Of a DNA stretch of 64,000 nt, positions 51,947 through 61,537 are shown in pieces. Positions within the stretch are counted from its first letter, which is position 1, and each line of letters begins with the position of its first letter. The notes under the pieces were generated by a model, which did no database searches, was not told where the DNA came from, and was given only the letters and a program-made list of their open reading frames with translations. The position numbers were made by a program, and so were the translations under genes. The stretch comes from Scybalousia_A sp963540815 (GTDB lineage Bacteria; Bacteroidota; Bacteroidia; Bacteroidales; P3), in assembly GCA_963540815.1 (NCBI GenBank), contig CAUTQY010000008.1, forward strand, positions 7,193 to 71,192, written 5' to 3'.

Positions 51947-54093
51947 TTAAGAAATTAGGACTTATATTGCTTGGCGTATTTTTTATTGCCGATACTATGG
52001 CGCAACACAAAATATTTGGCACAGTTACGGACGTCAATAACAAACCCTTACCGAGTGCAAACGTTATTGTTAAAGAACATTCCAATTTGGGAGCCGTTAC
52101 AAATTCTGAGGGTTATTATGAACTGCAATTGCCCGACAATGAAGACTATACTATAACGGCGAAACATATAGGTTTTTTTGATGTTTCAAAAAAAACAGGT
52201 GAAAATCAAAAAGACTCTCTGAACTTTCAACTCAAAGAAAGTAATACCATGCTTGACCAAGTTGTTGTTACGGGCACACGTACTCCCAAATTGCTCAAGG
52301 ATGCTCCTATTGTAACACGCTTAATTTCCGAAGCGGATATTAAGCGTGTGGATGCTACCAATATCGGAGATTTGTTGCAGTCCGAGTTGCCGGGTATAGA
52401 ATTTTCCTACTCTATGAACCAACAAATCTCACTCAACATGTCAGGCTTTGGAGGCAATGCAATATTGTTTCTTGCAGACGGTGAGCGATTGGCCGGAGAA
52501 ACATTGGATAATCCGGATTACAGTCGTCTGAATATGGATAATGTTCAACGAATAGAAATTGTTAAGGGAGCAGCCTCATCTCTTTACGGCTCCAATGCAC
52601 TTGGAGGAGTTGTGAATATCATAAGCAAAGAATCTCAAGAGCCTTGGTCCATAAACCTTAACGGTCGTTACGGAGCTCATAATGAGCAAAGATATGGGGG
52701 TTCTATCGGTATCAATCAAGGACGTTTCAACTCTCTTGCCGGAATACAATACACTTCCATTGACGCAATAGACCTTTCCAAAGGTAAGGATAATAAGGAT
52801 GTCGGAGATTATAGTAACATCTATGGTAATTCTTCACTCAATATTAAAGAACGATTAATATTTACCGCTACGGACAATTTGAAGTTCACCGCCCGTGCGG
52901 GATACTTCTTTCGGGAACGCAACCCTTCCGAAACTCAGAAAGACCGTTATCGCAGTTTTACGGGAGGATTGAAAGGTAACTACAATATTACACATAGGGA
53001 CGACTTAGAATTGTCGTATTTCTTTGACCAATACGATAAAAGCGATTATCTTGTTTTAAACGATTTGGACGTCCGCGATTATAGCAATGTACAACATTCC
53101 CTTAGGACACTTTATAATCACACGTTTGCCGACAAGCACATTCTAACCCTTGGCAGTGATTATATGAGAGATTATTTGATGTCGTATCAATTCGTCGATA
53201 ACGGCAGCTATACCCAAAAAACAACAGACGCTTTTGCTCAGTTTGATTGGAATCCTAACAAAAGATTCAATGTTATTGCGGGACTTCGTTTTGATTATTT
53301 TTCGCAAGCAAAACTATCGCATCTTTCTCCGAAATTGGGTTTGATGTACAAGATAAACAATTGTTCGTTGAGAGGTTCTTATTCCGGAGGTTTTCGTGCT
53401 CCTACTCTCAAAGAAATGTATATGAATTTCTTTATGGGCAATATTTTTATGATATATGGTAACCCGGAGCTAAAACCGGAAGAGAGTCACAATTTTTCGC
53501 TCTCGGCTGAGTATATGCAAGGGCAACACAATTTGACCGTAACAGGATTTTATAATATGGTTGACAACAAAATTACCACAGTGTGGAATAAGGCTCTTAA
53601 CGGTTTGATTTATACCAATATGTCTCGTTTGCAAGTGTCGGGTATAGATGCAAACGTTTCCGGAAGGTACTTTTGCGGTATTTCCTGGAGATTGTCCTAC
53701 GCCTATACATACGAACACATAAAGAAGGGGGAACCTATGCTTTCGTCCACACGTCCTCATGCGGCAACCGTTTATATTGCATACGATAAGGACTGGAAAA
53801 ACTACGGATTGAGCGTGGCTTTGACAGGTCGCTACTTGTCCGAATTAACCGCTGATGTTTACACCAACTTGACCTCCTACCAGCAAACCGTAAAGCAGAC
53901 CTATCCGGATTATAGTATCTGGAAATTAACCCTGTCTCAAAGAGTTGGACAGGGAATTAATATTACGTTTACAGTTGACAACTTATTTGATTATCGTCCG
54001 GATTACTATTATAGCAGTTCCCCCAGTACCACGGGAACAACTTGTTATATCGGACTATCGCTTGATGTGGAACGTATAGCCAAGAGAAAGTAA
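51943..54093 (+). CDS. hmuR: TonB-dependent heme receptor
   Basis: A 716-residue outer-membrane receptor. It has a signal peptide (LILLGVFFIADTMAQ), a carboxypeptidase-regulatory-like domain (KIFGTVTDVNNKPLPSANV) and a plug domain with LDQVVVTGTRTPKLLKDAP and GGNAILFLADGERL. The beta-barrel contains the FRAP box in YSGGFRAPTLKEMY (about residue 483) and the NPEL box (about 507-510), the two motifs shared by heme receptors. It ends in a strand YIGLSLDVERIAKRK. It takes heme passed from HmuY and imports it using TonB and proton-motive force. Confidence 0.92.
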   Translation: MIKKLGLILLGVFFIADTMAQHKIFGTVTDVNNKPLPSANVIVKEHSNLGAVTNSEGYYELQLPDNEDYTITAKHIGFFDVSKKTGENQKDSLNFQLKESNTMLDQVVVTGTRTPKLLKDAPIVTRLISEADIKRVDATNIGDLLQSELPGIEFSYSMNQQISLNMSGFGGNAILFLADGERLAGETLDNPDYSRLNMDNVQRIEIVKGAASSLYGSNALGGVVNIISKESQEPWSINLNGRYGAHNEQRYGGSIGINQGRFNSLAGIQYTSIDAIDLSKGKDNKDVGDYSNIYGNSSLNIKERLIFTATDNLKFTARAGYFFRERNPSETQKDRYRSFTGGLKGNYNITHRDDLELSYFFDQYDKSDYLVLNDLDVRDYSNVQHSLRTLYNHTFADKHILTLGSDYMRDYLMSYQFVDNGSYTQKTTDAFAQFDWNPNKRFNVIAGLRFDYFSQAKLSHLSPKLGLMYKINNCSLRGSYSGGFRAPTLKEMYMNFFMGNIFMIYGNPELKPEESHNFSLSAEYMQGQHNLTVTGFYNMVDNKITTVWNKALNGLIYTNMSRLQVSGIDANVSGRYFCGISWRLSYAYTYEHIKKGEPMLSSTRPHAATVYIAYDKDWKNYGLSVALTGRYLSELTADVYTNLTSYQQTVKQTYPDYSIWKLTLSQRVGQGINITFTVDNLFDYRPDYYYSSSPSTTGTTCYIGLSLDVERIAKRK

Positions 54094-54108
54094 AAAAAAA
54101 ACAGTAAT

Positions 54109-57100
54109 ATGAAACTAAAATTTAAAATTTGGGCAGTCGTAGCACTGCTTGTAGTTGTGTTGGGAGTCACGGTTTGGAATGTTTTATTCTCTGCCACGCG
54201 TATTGCGTTTGTCAATTATCAGGTTATTACACTTGGACAAATTGCCAAATCCAACGACAACAACCGCATAAAACTATCTGTCCTTGATATAGAAGAGTTG
54301 GATAAAATCGGTAAATACGATGCCGTACTTATCAACGGAATGGGACTTCGTATCACGGCAGAGCAAAGAAAAATTATACAAGATGCCGCAGATAAAGGAC
54401 TCTGTGTAATTACGACAATGGCAACAAACCCTGCCAATAATATAATTTCGGCAGATTCTACAACGCTTGCGGCAATCAGAGGATATTTGGGGGCAGGAGG
54501 TAGAGTTAACTACCGCAATATGTTGACCTATATTCGCAGACATATAGACGGAAAAACTATTGACACAAAAGAACCCGAAGCTCCGCAAGAGCGTGAGTTA
54601 AAACAGTTTTATCACATAAACCCTAAGGCTCCGCAAGAAGAAGAAATAGATTTCGGAAGTGTGACGGAATACGAATCTTTCTTAAAAAAGCATAATCTTT
54701 TAAAAGAGAAAGCACCTCGTATTGTTGTTACAGGTCAAATGGGAGAGCCTGCAGATTTAATTGCCGCGTTGGAAAAAACGGGAAATGTCGTTTATCCTGT
54801 TAGAGATATGCAAGGTTTGGTACAAAGTCATCAAATAGATTCCATCAGACCTATGGCTGTTATCAATATGGCTCACGGCAGATTGGGTGATTATATTGTA
54901 AACTACTTGACACGTCAAAATATTCCTTTATTTGCGCCACTTAACGTTAATCGTTTGGTTGAGCAATGGGAAGCGGATAAGATGGGAATGAACGGAGGCT
55001 TTATGTCGCAGAGTATAGTTATGCCCGAAATAGACGGAGCCATTCGTCCATACGCTTTATTCGGACATAGTCTTGATAAAGACGGATTTCAACAGGTATA
55101 TACAATACCGGAACGCTTGGAAACATTCGTACGGACTGTAAATAATCATATATCTCTAAAAAACAAACGGAACAGTGAAAAACGTGTTGCTATCTATTAC
55201 TACAAAGGTCCGGGACAAAATGCACTGACTGCAGCGGGAATGGAGGTTGCTCCTTCGCTATTCAATCTTTTGGTAAGAATGAAAAAAGATGGTTATCGCG
55301 TAGATAATCTTCCGTCATCGGCAGAAGAGTTTAATAAACTTATTCAGCGTCAGGGTGCGGTGTATAATGCATACGCCAGCGGTGCAAAAGCGGATTTTTT
55401 AAAGAACGGAAAACCGAAACTCATTTCGGCAAAAGACTATAAACAATGGACTGCAAAGGCTATTCGTCCGGCAATGATGTCAGATGTTGTAGCGCTTGAC
55501 GGAGAGTTTCCCGGCTCATATATCTCTACAAAGAACGGAGAGTTGGCTTTGCCTTGTGTAGAATTGGGAAATGTTGTACTATTGCCTCAGTTGGCGGCAG
55601 GAGCCGGAGAGGATGATTTTGCCATAGTACACGGTACAAACGCCGCACCTCCTCATGCTTATATCGCCTCTTATCTTTGGACAAGATACGGTTTTGGTGC
55701 GGATGTGATGATTCACTTTGGAACACATGGCAGTTTGGAATTTACACCCAAAAAACAAGTTGCCTTGAGTAATAATGATTGGGCAGATGTATTGGTTGGT
55801 GCAACGCCACATCTTTATATTTATTCTATCGGAGATGTGGGAGAAGGAATAATTGCCAAACGACGCTCCTATGCTACGCTACAATCTTATCTTACACCTC
55901 CATTTATGGAAAGTAATGTGAGAGGTATATACAAAGAACTTTGTACTGCTATTCAACAATATAATAATTTGCTTTATACCCAAGGCAAGCCGAATATCAA
56001 TAACGTAGCTTTGAAAGTAAAAAAACTTACTGTTAAACTTGGTATTCATAGAGAATTGCGATTGGATTCCTTGCAAAATGTACCATATACCGAGCAGGAA
56101 ATTTCTCGTATTGAAGCTTTTGCTGAGGAACTTGCCAATGAAAAAGTAACCGGAGAGTTATATACTATGGGCAAAGCTTATTCTGCCGAACGCATACGTA
56201 GTAGTGTCTATGCAATGTCTGCCGAACCTATTGCCTACTCCAAGTTGGCTTTGGATAAGTTACGAGGTAAGGCTGCTACGGATTTGGAAAAACATAAATC
56301 TTTGTTTACACGCAACTATTTAAACCCTGCCCGTGATTTGGTGGTTAGATTACTCAACAGTTCTTTGCAGATTTCCGATGCCGTAATTTGTACAAGTGCG
56401 GGTATAACAATGGAGGAGTTGAATAAGGCCAGAGAAATAGATATCTTAGTCAATGCTCCTCAAGATATGATGTCTAGAATGAAAGCTATGCAAGCCGCAA
56501 AGGGTACAAAAAAACACCCAACGGGAAAAGGAATGTCAAAAAAAGGAGGAATGCCTCATTCTGCAATGGCTTCAATGGCAAGTGACAAAAAAGAATACGG
56601 CAGAAAGGAAAAAGAACTATCTCGCGTAATTATGGAGTTGGAACGTACAATACGAAACGTGGCTAACTATAAAGTAAAATTGGAAAATAGCCCCGAGACG
56701 GAATTTGTTTCACTTCTTAATGCAATGAATGGCGGTTACACTGTCCCTTCGCCGGGCGGAGACCCTATTGCCAATCCGAACACCATACCTACGGGACGCA
56801 ACTTATATTCCATAAACGCAGAGGCTACACCGAGTGAGATTGCTTGGGAACATGGTAAAGAGTTAGCGGAAAATACCATAAAAATGTATCGTGAGCGACA
56901 CAACGATTCTCTTCCTCGCAAAGTTAGTTATACTCTTTGGAGTGGTGAGTTTGTAGAGACCGAAGGCGCTACAATAGCTCAAGTCCTTTATATGTTGGGC
57001 GTAGAACCCATTCGTGACGTATTTGGAAGAGTAACGGACATTCGTCTAATACCTTCCAAACAACTTGGTCGCCCGCGTATAGATGTGGTAGTAGAGACCA

Positions 57101-58287
57101 GCGGACAATTGCGTGATATTGCCGCTTCTCGTCTATTCCTTATTTCTCGCGCCGTTGAAATGGCAGCCTCGGCAAAAGGTGACAAATACGAAAATTTTGT
57201 TACCCAAGGAGTGGTTGAAGCCGAACGTACGCTAATAGAACGCGGATTGTCTCCGAAACAAGCGCGTCAAGTGTCCGTTTATAGAGTTTTCGGAGGAGTA
57301 AACGGCAATTACGGAACAGGTATAACGGGTATGGTGCAAAGTGGAGACCGCTGGGAAAAGAGTTCGGAAATTGCCAACGTTTATCTGCAAAACATGGGAG
57401 CGTTTTACGGCAGTGAAAAAGAATGGGAGCAAGTGCAAAAGTTTGCTTTGGAATCTGCTCTGATAAATACCGATGTTGTTATACAACCGCGACAAAGTAA
57501 CACTTGGGGAGCGTTGAGCCTTGACCATGTTTATGAGTTTATGGGAGGTTTGAATCTCGCAGTGCGAAAAGTTACGGGTAAAGAACCTGACGCTTACATG
57601 AGTGACTATCGCAATCACAACAATATGCGTATGCAGGAGTTAAAAGAAGCAATAGGTATAGAAAGTAGAACAAGTATATTCAATCCTACGTATATCAAAG
57701 AAAAAATGAAGGGCGGAGCAAGTTCTGCAGCAGGGTTTGCGGAAATTATACAAAACATATACGGCTGGAATGTAATGAAACCCGAAGTCATTGATAAAGA
57801 GTTGTGGGATGAGGTGTATGATGTATATGTGAAAGATAAGTTTGATTTGGGAGTGAGAGATTATTTTGAAAAACAAAATCCTGCCGCCCTACAAGAAATG
57901 ACAGCCGTAATGATGGAAACGGCTCGCAAGGGCATGTGGAAAGCCTCCGCAGAGCAACTCTCTTCAATTGCAAAAATGCACACGGAATTGGTAGAAAAGT
58001 ACAAACCTTCTTGCTCCGGTACGGTATGCAACAACAATAAATTAAGCAAATTTATTTCCTCAAAAACCACGCCGGAGATTGCTCGTAAATATGAACAAAG
58101 TATTAAAGACATTCGCAGAGAATCGCTATCAAACGATAAAAGCATGGTTCTAAAACGCGAAGAAGGAAAAAACTCCAAAAAGGTAACTACAATTATCAGT
58201 AACGTGGCAGTGGCAATATTGGTTGTTGTTGCAATAGTTATATTGATTTTACTTGTACGACGCAGACGTAGAAAGATGGAAAAATAA
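54109..58287 (+). CDS. hmuS: CobN/HmuS-type chelatase subunit, heme dechelatase candidate
   Basis: A 1392-residue protein with a transmembrane anchor at residues 6-29, a very large CobN/magnesium-chelatase-like body and a second helix at the C-terminus (SNVAVAILVVVAIVILILLV, followed by RRRRRKMEK). The core motif MIHFGTHGSLEFTPKKQVAL is near residues 532-551, with many other CobN patterns (PSPGGDPIANPNTIPTGRNLYS, RNHNNMRMQELKEAIG). In hmu operons this protein is HmuS, whose Bacteroides homologue has been reported to remove iron from heme. The two terminal anchors suggest the enzyme is held in the inner membrane facing the periplasm. There is no cobalamin gene nearby. Its stop and the next start share one base. 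Confidence 0.9.
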   Translation: MKLKFKIWAVVALLVVVLGVTVWNVLFSATRIAFVNYQVITLGQIAKSNDNNRIKLSVLDIEELDKIGKYDAVLINGMGLRITAEQRKIIQDAADKGLCVITTMATNPANNIISADSTTLAAIRGYLGAGGRVNYRNMLTYIRRHIDGKTIDTKEPEAPQERELKQFYHINPKAPQEEEIDFGSVTEYESFLKKHNLLKEKAPRIVVTGQMGEPADLIAALEKTGNVVYPVRDMQGLVQSHQIDSIRPMAVINMAHGRLGDYIVNYLTRQNIPLFAPLNVNRLVEQWEADKMGMNGGFMSQSIVMPEIDGAIRPYALFGHSLDKDGFQQVYTIPERLETFVRTVNNHISLKNKRNSEKRVAIYYYKGPGQNALTAAGMEVAPSLFNLLVRMKKDGYRVDNLPSSAEEFNKLIQRQGAVYNAYASGAKADFLKNGKPKLISAKDYKQWTAKAIRPAMMSDVVALDGEFPGSYISTKNGELALPCVELGNVVLLPQLAAGAGEDDFAIVHGTNAAPPHAYIASYLWTRYGFGADVMIHFGTHGSLEFTPKKQVALSNNDWADVLVGATPHLYIYSIGDVGEGIIAKRRSYATLQSYLTPPFMESNVRGIYKELCTAIQQYNNLLYTQGKPNINNVALKVKKLTVKLGIHRELRLDSLQNVPYTEQEISRIEAFAEELANEKVTGELYTMGKAYSAERIRSSVYAMSAEPIAYSKLALDKLRGKAATDLEKHKSLFTRNYLNPARDLVVRLLNSSLQISDAVICTSAGITMEELNKAREIDILVNAPQDMMSRMKAMQAAKGTKKHPTGKGMSKKGGMPHSAMASMASDKKEYGRKEKELSRVIMELERTIRNVANYKVKLENSPETEFVSLLNAMNGGYTVPSPGGDPIANPNTIPTGRNLYSINAEATPSEIAWEHGKELAENTIKMYRERHNDSLPRKVSYTLWSGEFVETEGATIAQVLYMLGVEPIRDVFGRVTDIRLIPSKQLGRPRIDVVVETSGQLRDIAASRLFLISRAVEMAASAKGDKYENFVTQGVVEAERTLIERGLSPKQARQVSVYRVFGGVNGNYGTGITGMVQSGDRWEKSSEIANVYLQNMGAFYGSEKEWEQVQKFALESALINTDVVIQPRQSNTWGALSLDHVYEFMGGLNLAVRKVTGKEPDAYMSDYRNHNNMRMQELKEAIGIESRTSIFNPTYIKEKMKGGASSAAGFAEIIQNIYGWNVMKPEVIDKELWDEVYDVYVKDKFDLGVRDYFEKQNPAALQEMTAVMMETARKGMWKASAEQLSSIAKMHTELVEKYKPSCSGTVCNNNKLSKFISSKTTPEIARKYEQSIKDIRRESLSNDKSMVLKREEGKNSKKVTTIISNVAVAILVVVAIVILILLVRRRRRKMEK

Positions 58288-58982
58288 TGGAAACGGTTTT
58301 ACTGGTAATGATGATTTTGGTTTGCTTCAATTATATTTTGAAGCAAACCTTTAGAAAAATTTATTTGGTGGCTTTTTCCTCCCTTGTGTGTGCGTTGTTT
58401 GTCGGACTTATATGGCCATACGCAATAGAACAATCCAAATCGCAAATTTCCGATTGGCTCAAAGATACGTCCCTGATGCTTGACATTGCCGTAATACTAA
58501 CTTTGGAAGTTGTTATACAAATGTCCTTTTGTATTTTATCGGCACATATTCATACCTCAGGCAAAGTTAAACCTTTAACTCTACGGACATATCGCATTCT
58601 AAGATGGTTTCCCGGCATGCTTATTTTCCCCGTGTTGTTCGGTCTGTTGGTATCGGTAATATTTTTATTGCCCGGCGTCTCGTTTTCTCTTATTGCTTGG
58701 GTATCGGCAACAATAGTATTTGTAGTGATTCCTCTCGGTAGGTGGAGCATTAAAAGTTTGCTACCCGAAAAAGAAATTCGTCTCGAATTACTATTTCTCG
58801 CCAATGCTTTGCTGGCTATTTTAGGAATAATAGCCACAGTTAACGGGCGGACAGCGGTTGCGGGTATTAGTCAAGTAGATTGGATGGCATTACTCGGAAT
58901 AGCAATATTGCTTATTTTCGGACTTGTTGCAGGTTTGTTGACCTATAAAATAAAATCAAAACGAATAATTAAAAAGATATAA
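58287..58982 (+). CDS. hmuT: HmuT-like membrane protein
   Basis: A 231-residue integral membrane protein with about six helices, for example ILVCFNYILKQTF, IYLVAFSSLVCALFVGLIWPY, ILTLEVVIQMSFCILSAHI and LIAWVSATIVFVVIPLG. No enzymatic motif is seen. It holds the position and size of HmuT, the membrane protein after HmuS in Porphyromonas and Bacteroides operons. The start overlaps the hmuS stop in TAATG. Confidence 0.7.
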   Translation: METVLLVMMILVCFNYILKQTFRKIYLVAFSSLVCALFVGLIWPYAIEQSKSQISDWLKDTSLMLDIAVILTLEVVIQMSFCILSAHIHTSGKVKPLTLRTYRILRWFPGMLIFPVLFGLLVSVIFLLPGVSFSLIAWVSATIVFVVIPLGRWSIKSLLPEKEIRLELLFLANALLAILGIIATVNGRTAVAGISQVDWMALLGIAILLIFGLVAGLLTYKIKSKRIIKKI

Positions 58983-58986
58983 CATT

Positions 58987-59583
58987 ATGAACTACATTTC
59001 AAATATCCTTTATTGGATTTCCACAGGTTTGCTTGTCCCTGTCATTGTGTTGCTTATTTTCTTTTTCCTCCGTTCCCTATTATTGATAGGCGGTTTTTTC
59101 GGGCAGTATTTGGCAATTCGTCGCACTGCTTCGCTTATTTCCAAAGAACTTGACGAATTAAACAAAAACAACATATCAACTCTAATGGAACGTTTGCCAA
59201 AGAAAAATATGTCTTTGGTAGTAACTTATCTAAACCGTATTCTTACGGCAGACAGTATTGCTATGCGTCAGCGTTTGCTGTCGGATTTTGAGATAAGGGC
59301 AGATAAGGATATTTCCAAATCAAAAACACTAAGTAAAATGGGACCTATGCTTGGACTTATGGGAACACTTATCCCGATGGGGCCTGCCTTGGTAGGTCTT
59401 TCCATCGGTGATATTGCCTCAATGGCTTATAACATGCAGGTGGCTTTTGCTACTACTGTTGTCGGTCTGTTTGCCGCCGCTATCGGCTTTATTACCCAAC
59501 AAGTAAAACAACGTTGGTATTTGCAAGATATGACTAACTTGGAATTTGTAGCGGAGTTGTTGAACGAAAATCAGAGTAAATAA
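58987..59583 (+). CDS. hmuU: MotA/TolQ/ExbB proton-channel family protein (HmuU-like)
   Basis: A 198-residue protein with three helices: IVLLIFFFLRSLLLIG near the N-terminus, and two near the C-terminus around GPMLGLMGTLIPMGPALVGLS and MQVAFATTVVGLFAAAIGFITQ, the family signature region. It may energise heme import by converting proton-motive force, like ExbB with a TonB partner. It shares the position of HmuU in P. gingivalis. Confidence 0.85.
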   Translation: MNYISNILYWISTGLLVPVIVLLIFFFLRSLLLIGGFFGQYLAIRRTASLISKELDELNKNNISTLMERLPKKNMSLVVTYLNRILTADSIAMRQRLLSDFEIRADKDISKSKTLSKMGPMLGLMGTLIPMGPALVGLSIGDIASMAYNMQVAFATTVVGLFAAAIGFITQQVKQRWYLQDMTNLEFVAELLNENQSK

Positions 59584-59912
59584 TGAAACGGAGACTGCTA
59601 AATAGAGACGGAGACAACGACCCAATGAGTGTTGTAAGCAACCTTTTTGACGTTGCTATGGTTTTTGCCGTTGCCCTTATGGTAGCTCTCGTTGCCAGAT
59701 ATGATATGACGGAAATGTTTAGCCGAGAGGATTTTACTATGGTAAAGAATCCGGGCAAGGAGAATATGGAAATTATTACCAAGGAGGGAGATAAAATCAA
59801 TCGCTACACACCTTCCGAAGAACAGGACACCAAAAACGGTAAGCGAGGCAAGAAAGTAGGTATTGCCTATGAGTTGGAGAACGGAGAAATTATTTATGTT
59901 CCGGAAGATTAA
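59583..59912 (+). CDS. hmuV: DUF2149 protein (HmuV-like), ExbD-like partner
   Basis: A 109-residue protein with one helix (NLFDVAMVFAVALMVALVA) and a periplasmic tail ending EYELENGEIIYVPED. The DUF2149 family follows the ExbB-like gene in hmu operons and has the topology of ExbD. Its start overlaps the previous stop (TAATGA). A strong terminator follows. Confidence 0.82.
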   Translation: MKRRLLNRDGDNDPMSVVSNLFDVAMVFAVALMVALVARYDMTEMFSREDFTMVKNPGKENMEIITKEGDKINRYTPSEEQDTKNGKRGKKVGIAYELENGEIIYVPED

Positions 59913-59932
59913 TTGAGATTTAAAACAAAGAG

Positions 59933-59975
59933 GACAGCCGAAAAGAATCTAATTATCTTTTCGGCTGTCTTTTTA
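59933..59975 (+). terminator. Terminator of the hmu operon
   Basis: A perfect 14-bp stem, GACAGCCGAAAAGA (59933-59946) and its complement (59956-59969), with a T run after. Confidence 0.9.
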
Positions 59976-60161
59976 TTCTTAACTGTTCGCAAGTACGAAA
60001 TAAAAACGATTTTACAAAAAAATCAATATTTTTATCTTTTAACTATATAATATTCAACTATTTATTTTTTTATTGATTTTTTTAACAAAAAAACTTTCAA
60101 CATTTACAAATATTGTTACATCCACGGATATTAAAGTGCCAACAAAAAAATATTCGTAAAA

Positions 60162-61093
60162 ATGAAAACAACATTACAAATTTTCGTAGCAATATCTTTT
60201 GCTACAATTTTGAGTGCAAACCTTTTTGCACAAACGGTAAATATGAACAAATATATAACTCTTACCGTCACTCCGTCCTTTCAAATCAGTTTTGGTTTGT
60301 CTGCAGTGCCGAAAACACAGAAATAAAGATTGTTAGCGGTTCTTGTGATACTACATTATTAGTTGGCACATCTTGGATAGACGTTAATAACTATGTCGAC
60401 ACAGATACTATGATTATTTACGGGAATGTAAGAGAGTTTACGTGTCTTCATAATTCTACGATTATGGAATTGGATGCTTCTCATAGTACCGATTTGATAG
60501 ACTTAGACTGTAGGCATAACCGACTAACTTCTTTGAATGTTAGCGGCTGCACTTCATTGGAAAGATTGTCTTGTTATAGGAATCGATTAACCTCTTTGGA
60601 TATTAGCACTCTAACACAATTAAACGAGTTATATTTATTTAATAATAATTTTACTACTCAGGCTTTGAATGAAATCTATTGCGATTTGCCTCAAAAAATG
60701 CCTTCGGATTATGCGGAAATAATGGTTACCACTTACGCCACCGACCCCATTATTTTGGCAACAAACAAAAGTAACGCAACAGGTAAAAACTGGACAGTTA
60801 GATATTGGGATGGAAATAAGATTTCCAATGTTCCCGCAACAACGGGAAATTATGTTTGCAACAACTCTGCATCGTTAGACGTAATTGACGAGTAATGCCA
60901 CACTCAAATCCGGCAGAGAATGATATAACTATCAAAGGAGTACAAAACAAAGAGGTAAAAAGATTTATGACTTTATGGGCAGACCTGTTAAACAAGAGAA
61001 AACCAAACAATAAACTTAACATAAGTTGATTTAACCGCAGGAGTTTATTACTTGCGTATCAACGAAATTACCAAAAAATTGATAAAAGAGTAG
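60162..61093 (+). pseudogene. Leucine-rich repeat T9SS cargo gene, decayed by several frameshifts
   Basis: Frame 1 starts at the ATG 60162 with a signal peptide (IFVAISFATILSANLFAQ), continues to QISFGLSAV and stops. One base shift near 60305 leads to a long frame to 60895 with ENTEIKIVSGSCDTTLLVG, then leucine-rich repeats (LDCRHNRLTSLNVSGCTSLE, LSCYRNRLTSLDISTLTQL, LYLFNNNFTTQALNEIYC). A further frame holds NPAENDITIKGVQNKEVK, another IYDFMGRPVKQEK, and a last one LTAGVYYLRINEITKKLIKE to the stop at 61091-61093: pieces of one T9SS sorting domain in different frames. At least four shifts are needed to join these. The protein cannot be made. A relic of a paralogue is at 32238-32700. Confidence 0.85.
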
Positions 61094-61148
61094 AAGACAA
61101 AAAAAAATTAATCCTGTAGTTTTTGATAATCTTAGTTTTGATAACATT

Positions 61149-61179
61149 AGCGTTGGAGTTTAAATCCCAACGCTTTTTT
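61149..61179 (+). terminator. Terminator after the decayed cargo gene
   Basis: AGCGTTGG (61149-61156) pairs with CCAACGCT (61167-61174), followed by TTTTT. It is still well formed although the gene upstream is dead. Confidence 0.75.
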
Positions 61180-61256
61180 ATTTATACGTTTCGTCCTTGC
61201 GAGCAACTTTGTTATGCGTCACTCCATACCTTAATCCCCCCATATCCTCCCCATCC

Positions 61257-61537
61257 GTCATTGCGAACGAAAGTGAAGCAATCCATTTTCTATTATAATT
61301 CTGCCAAAGGGCTTTTGGTTTCTGCCAAAGGCCGTTTCAATGATGAAAAAACATAGTTTTTCCGGCAAAAAAACATAGTTTTTTGACTCAAAAAACTATG
61401 TTTTTTTGGTAACGAATCGCTGTTTGGCAGAAACCAAACAAAGAAAGGCAAAAATATGAAGCGGTATGGATTGTCAGCCCTAGCGGGCTTGCAATGGCAT
61501 ACTTTTTGTAAATTGCTTCACTTTCGTTCGCAATGAC
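61257..61537. repeat. Composite repeat copy C with perfect 26-bp inverted ends
   Basis: The 163-bp core is at 61291-61453, with hairpin arms at 61367-61385 and 61389-61407 and loop ACT. The whole 281-bp unit is bounded by a REP-like sequence at 61257-61282 and its exact reverse complement at 61512-61537. No transposase or target-site duplication is visible. Another inverted REP-like unit follows at about 61566-61630. Confidence 0.85.

Noticed and set aside
54109..58287. CobN-like protein as part of cobalamin biosynthesis
   Set aside because: No other cob/cbi gene is near; position in the hmu operon and the terminal anchors point to HmuS.
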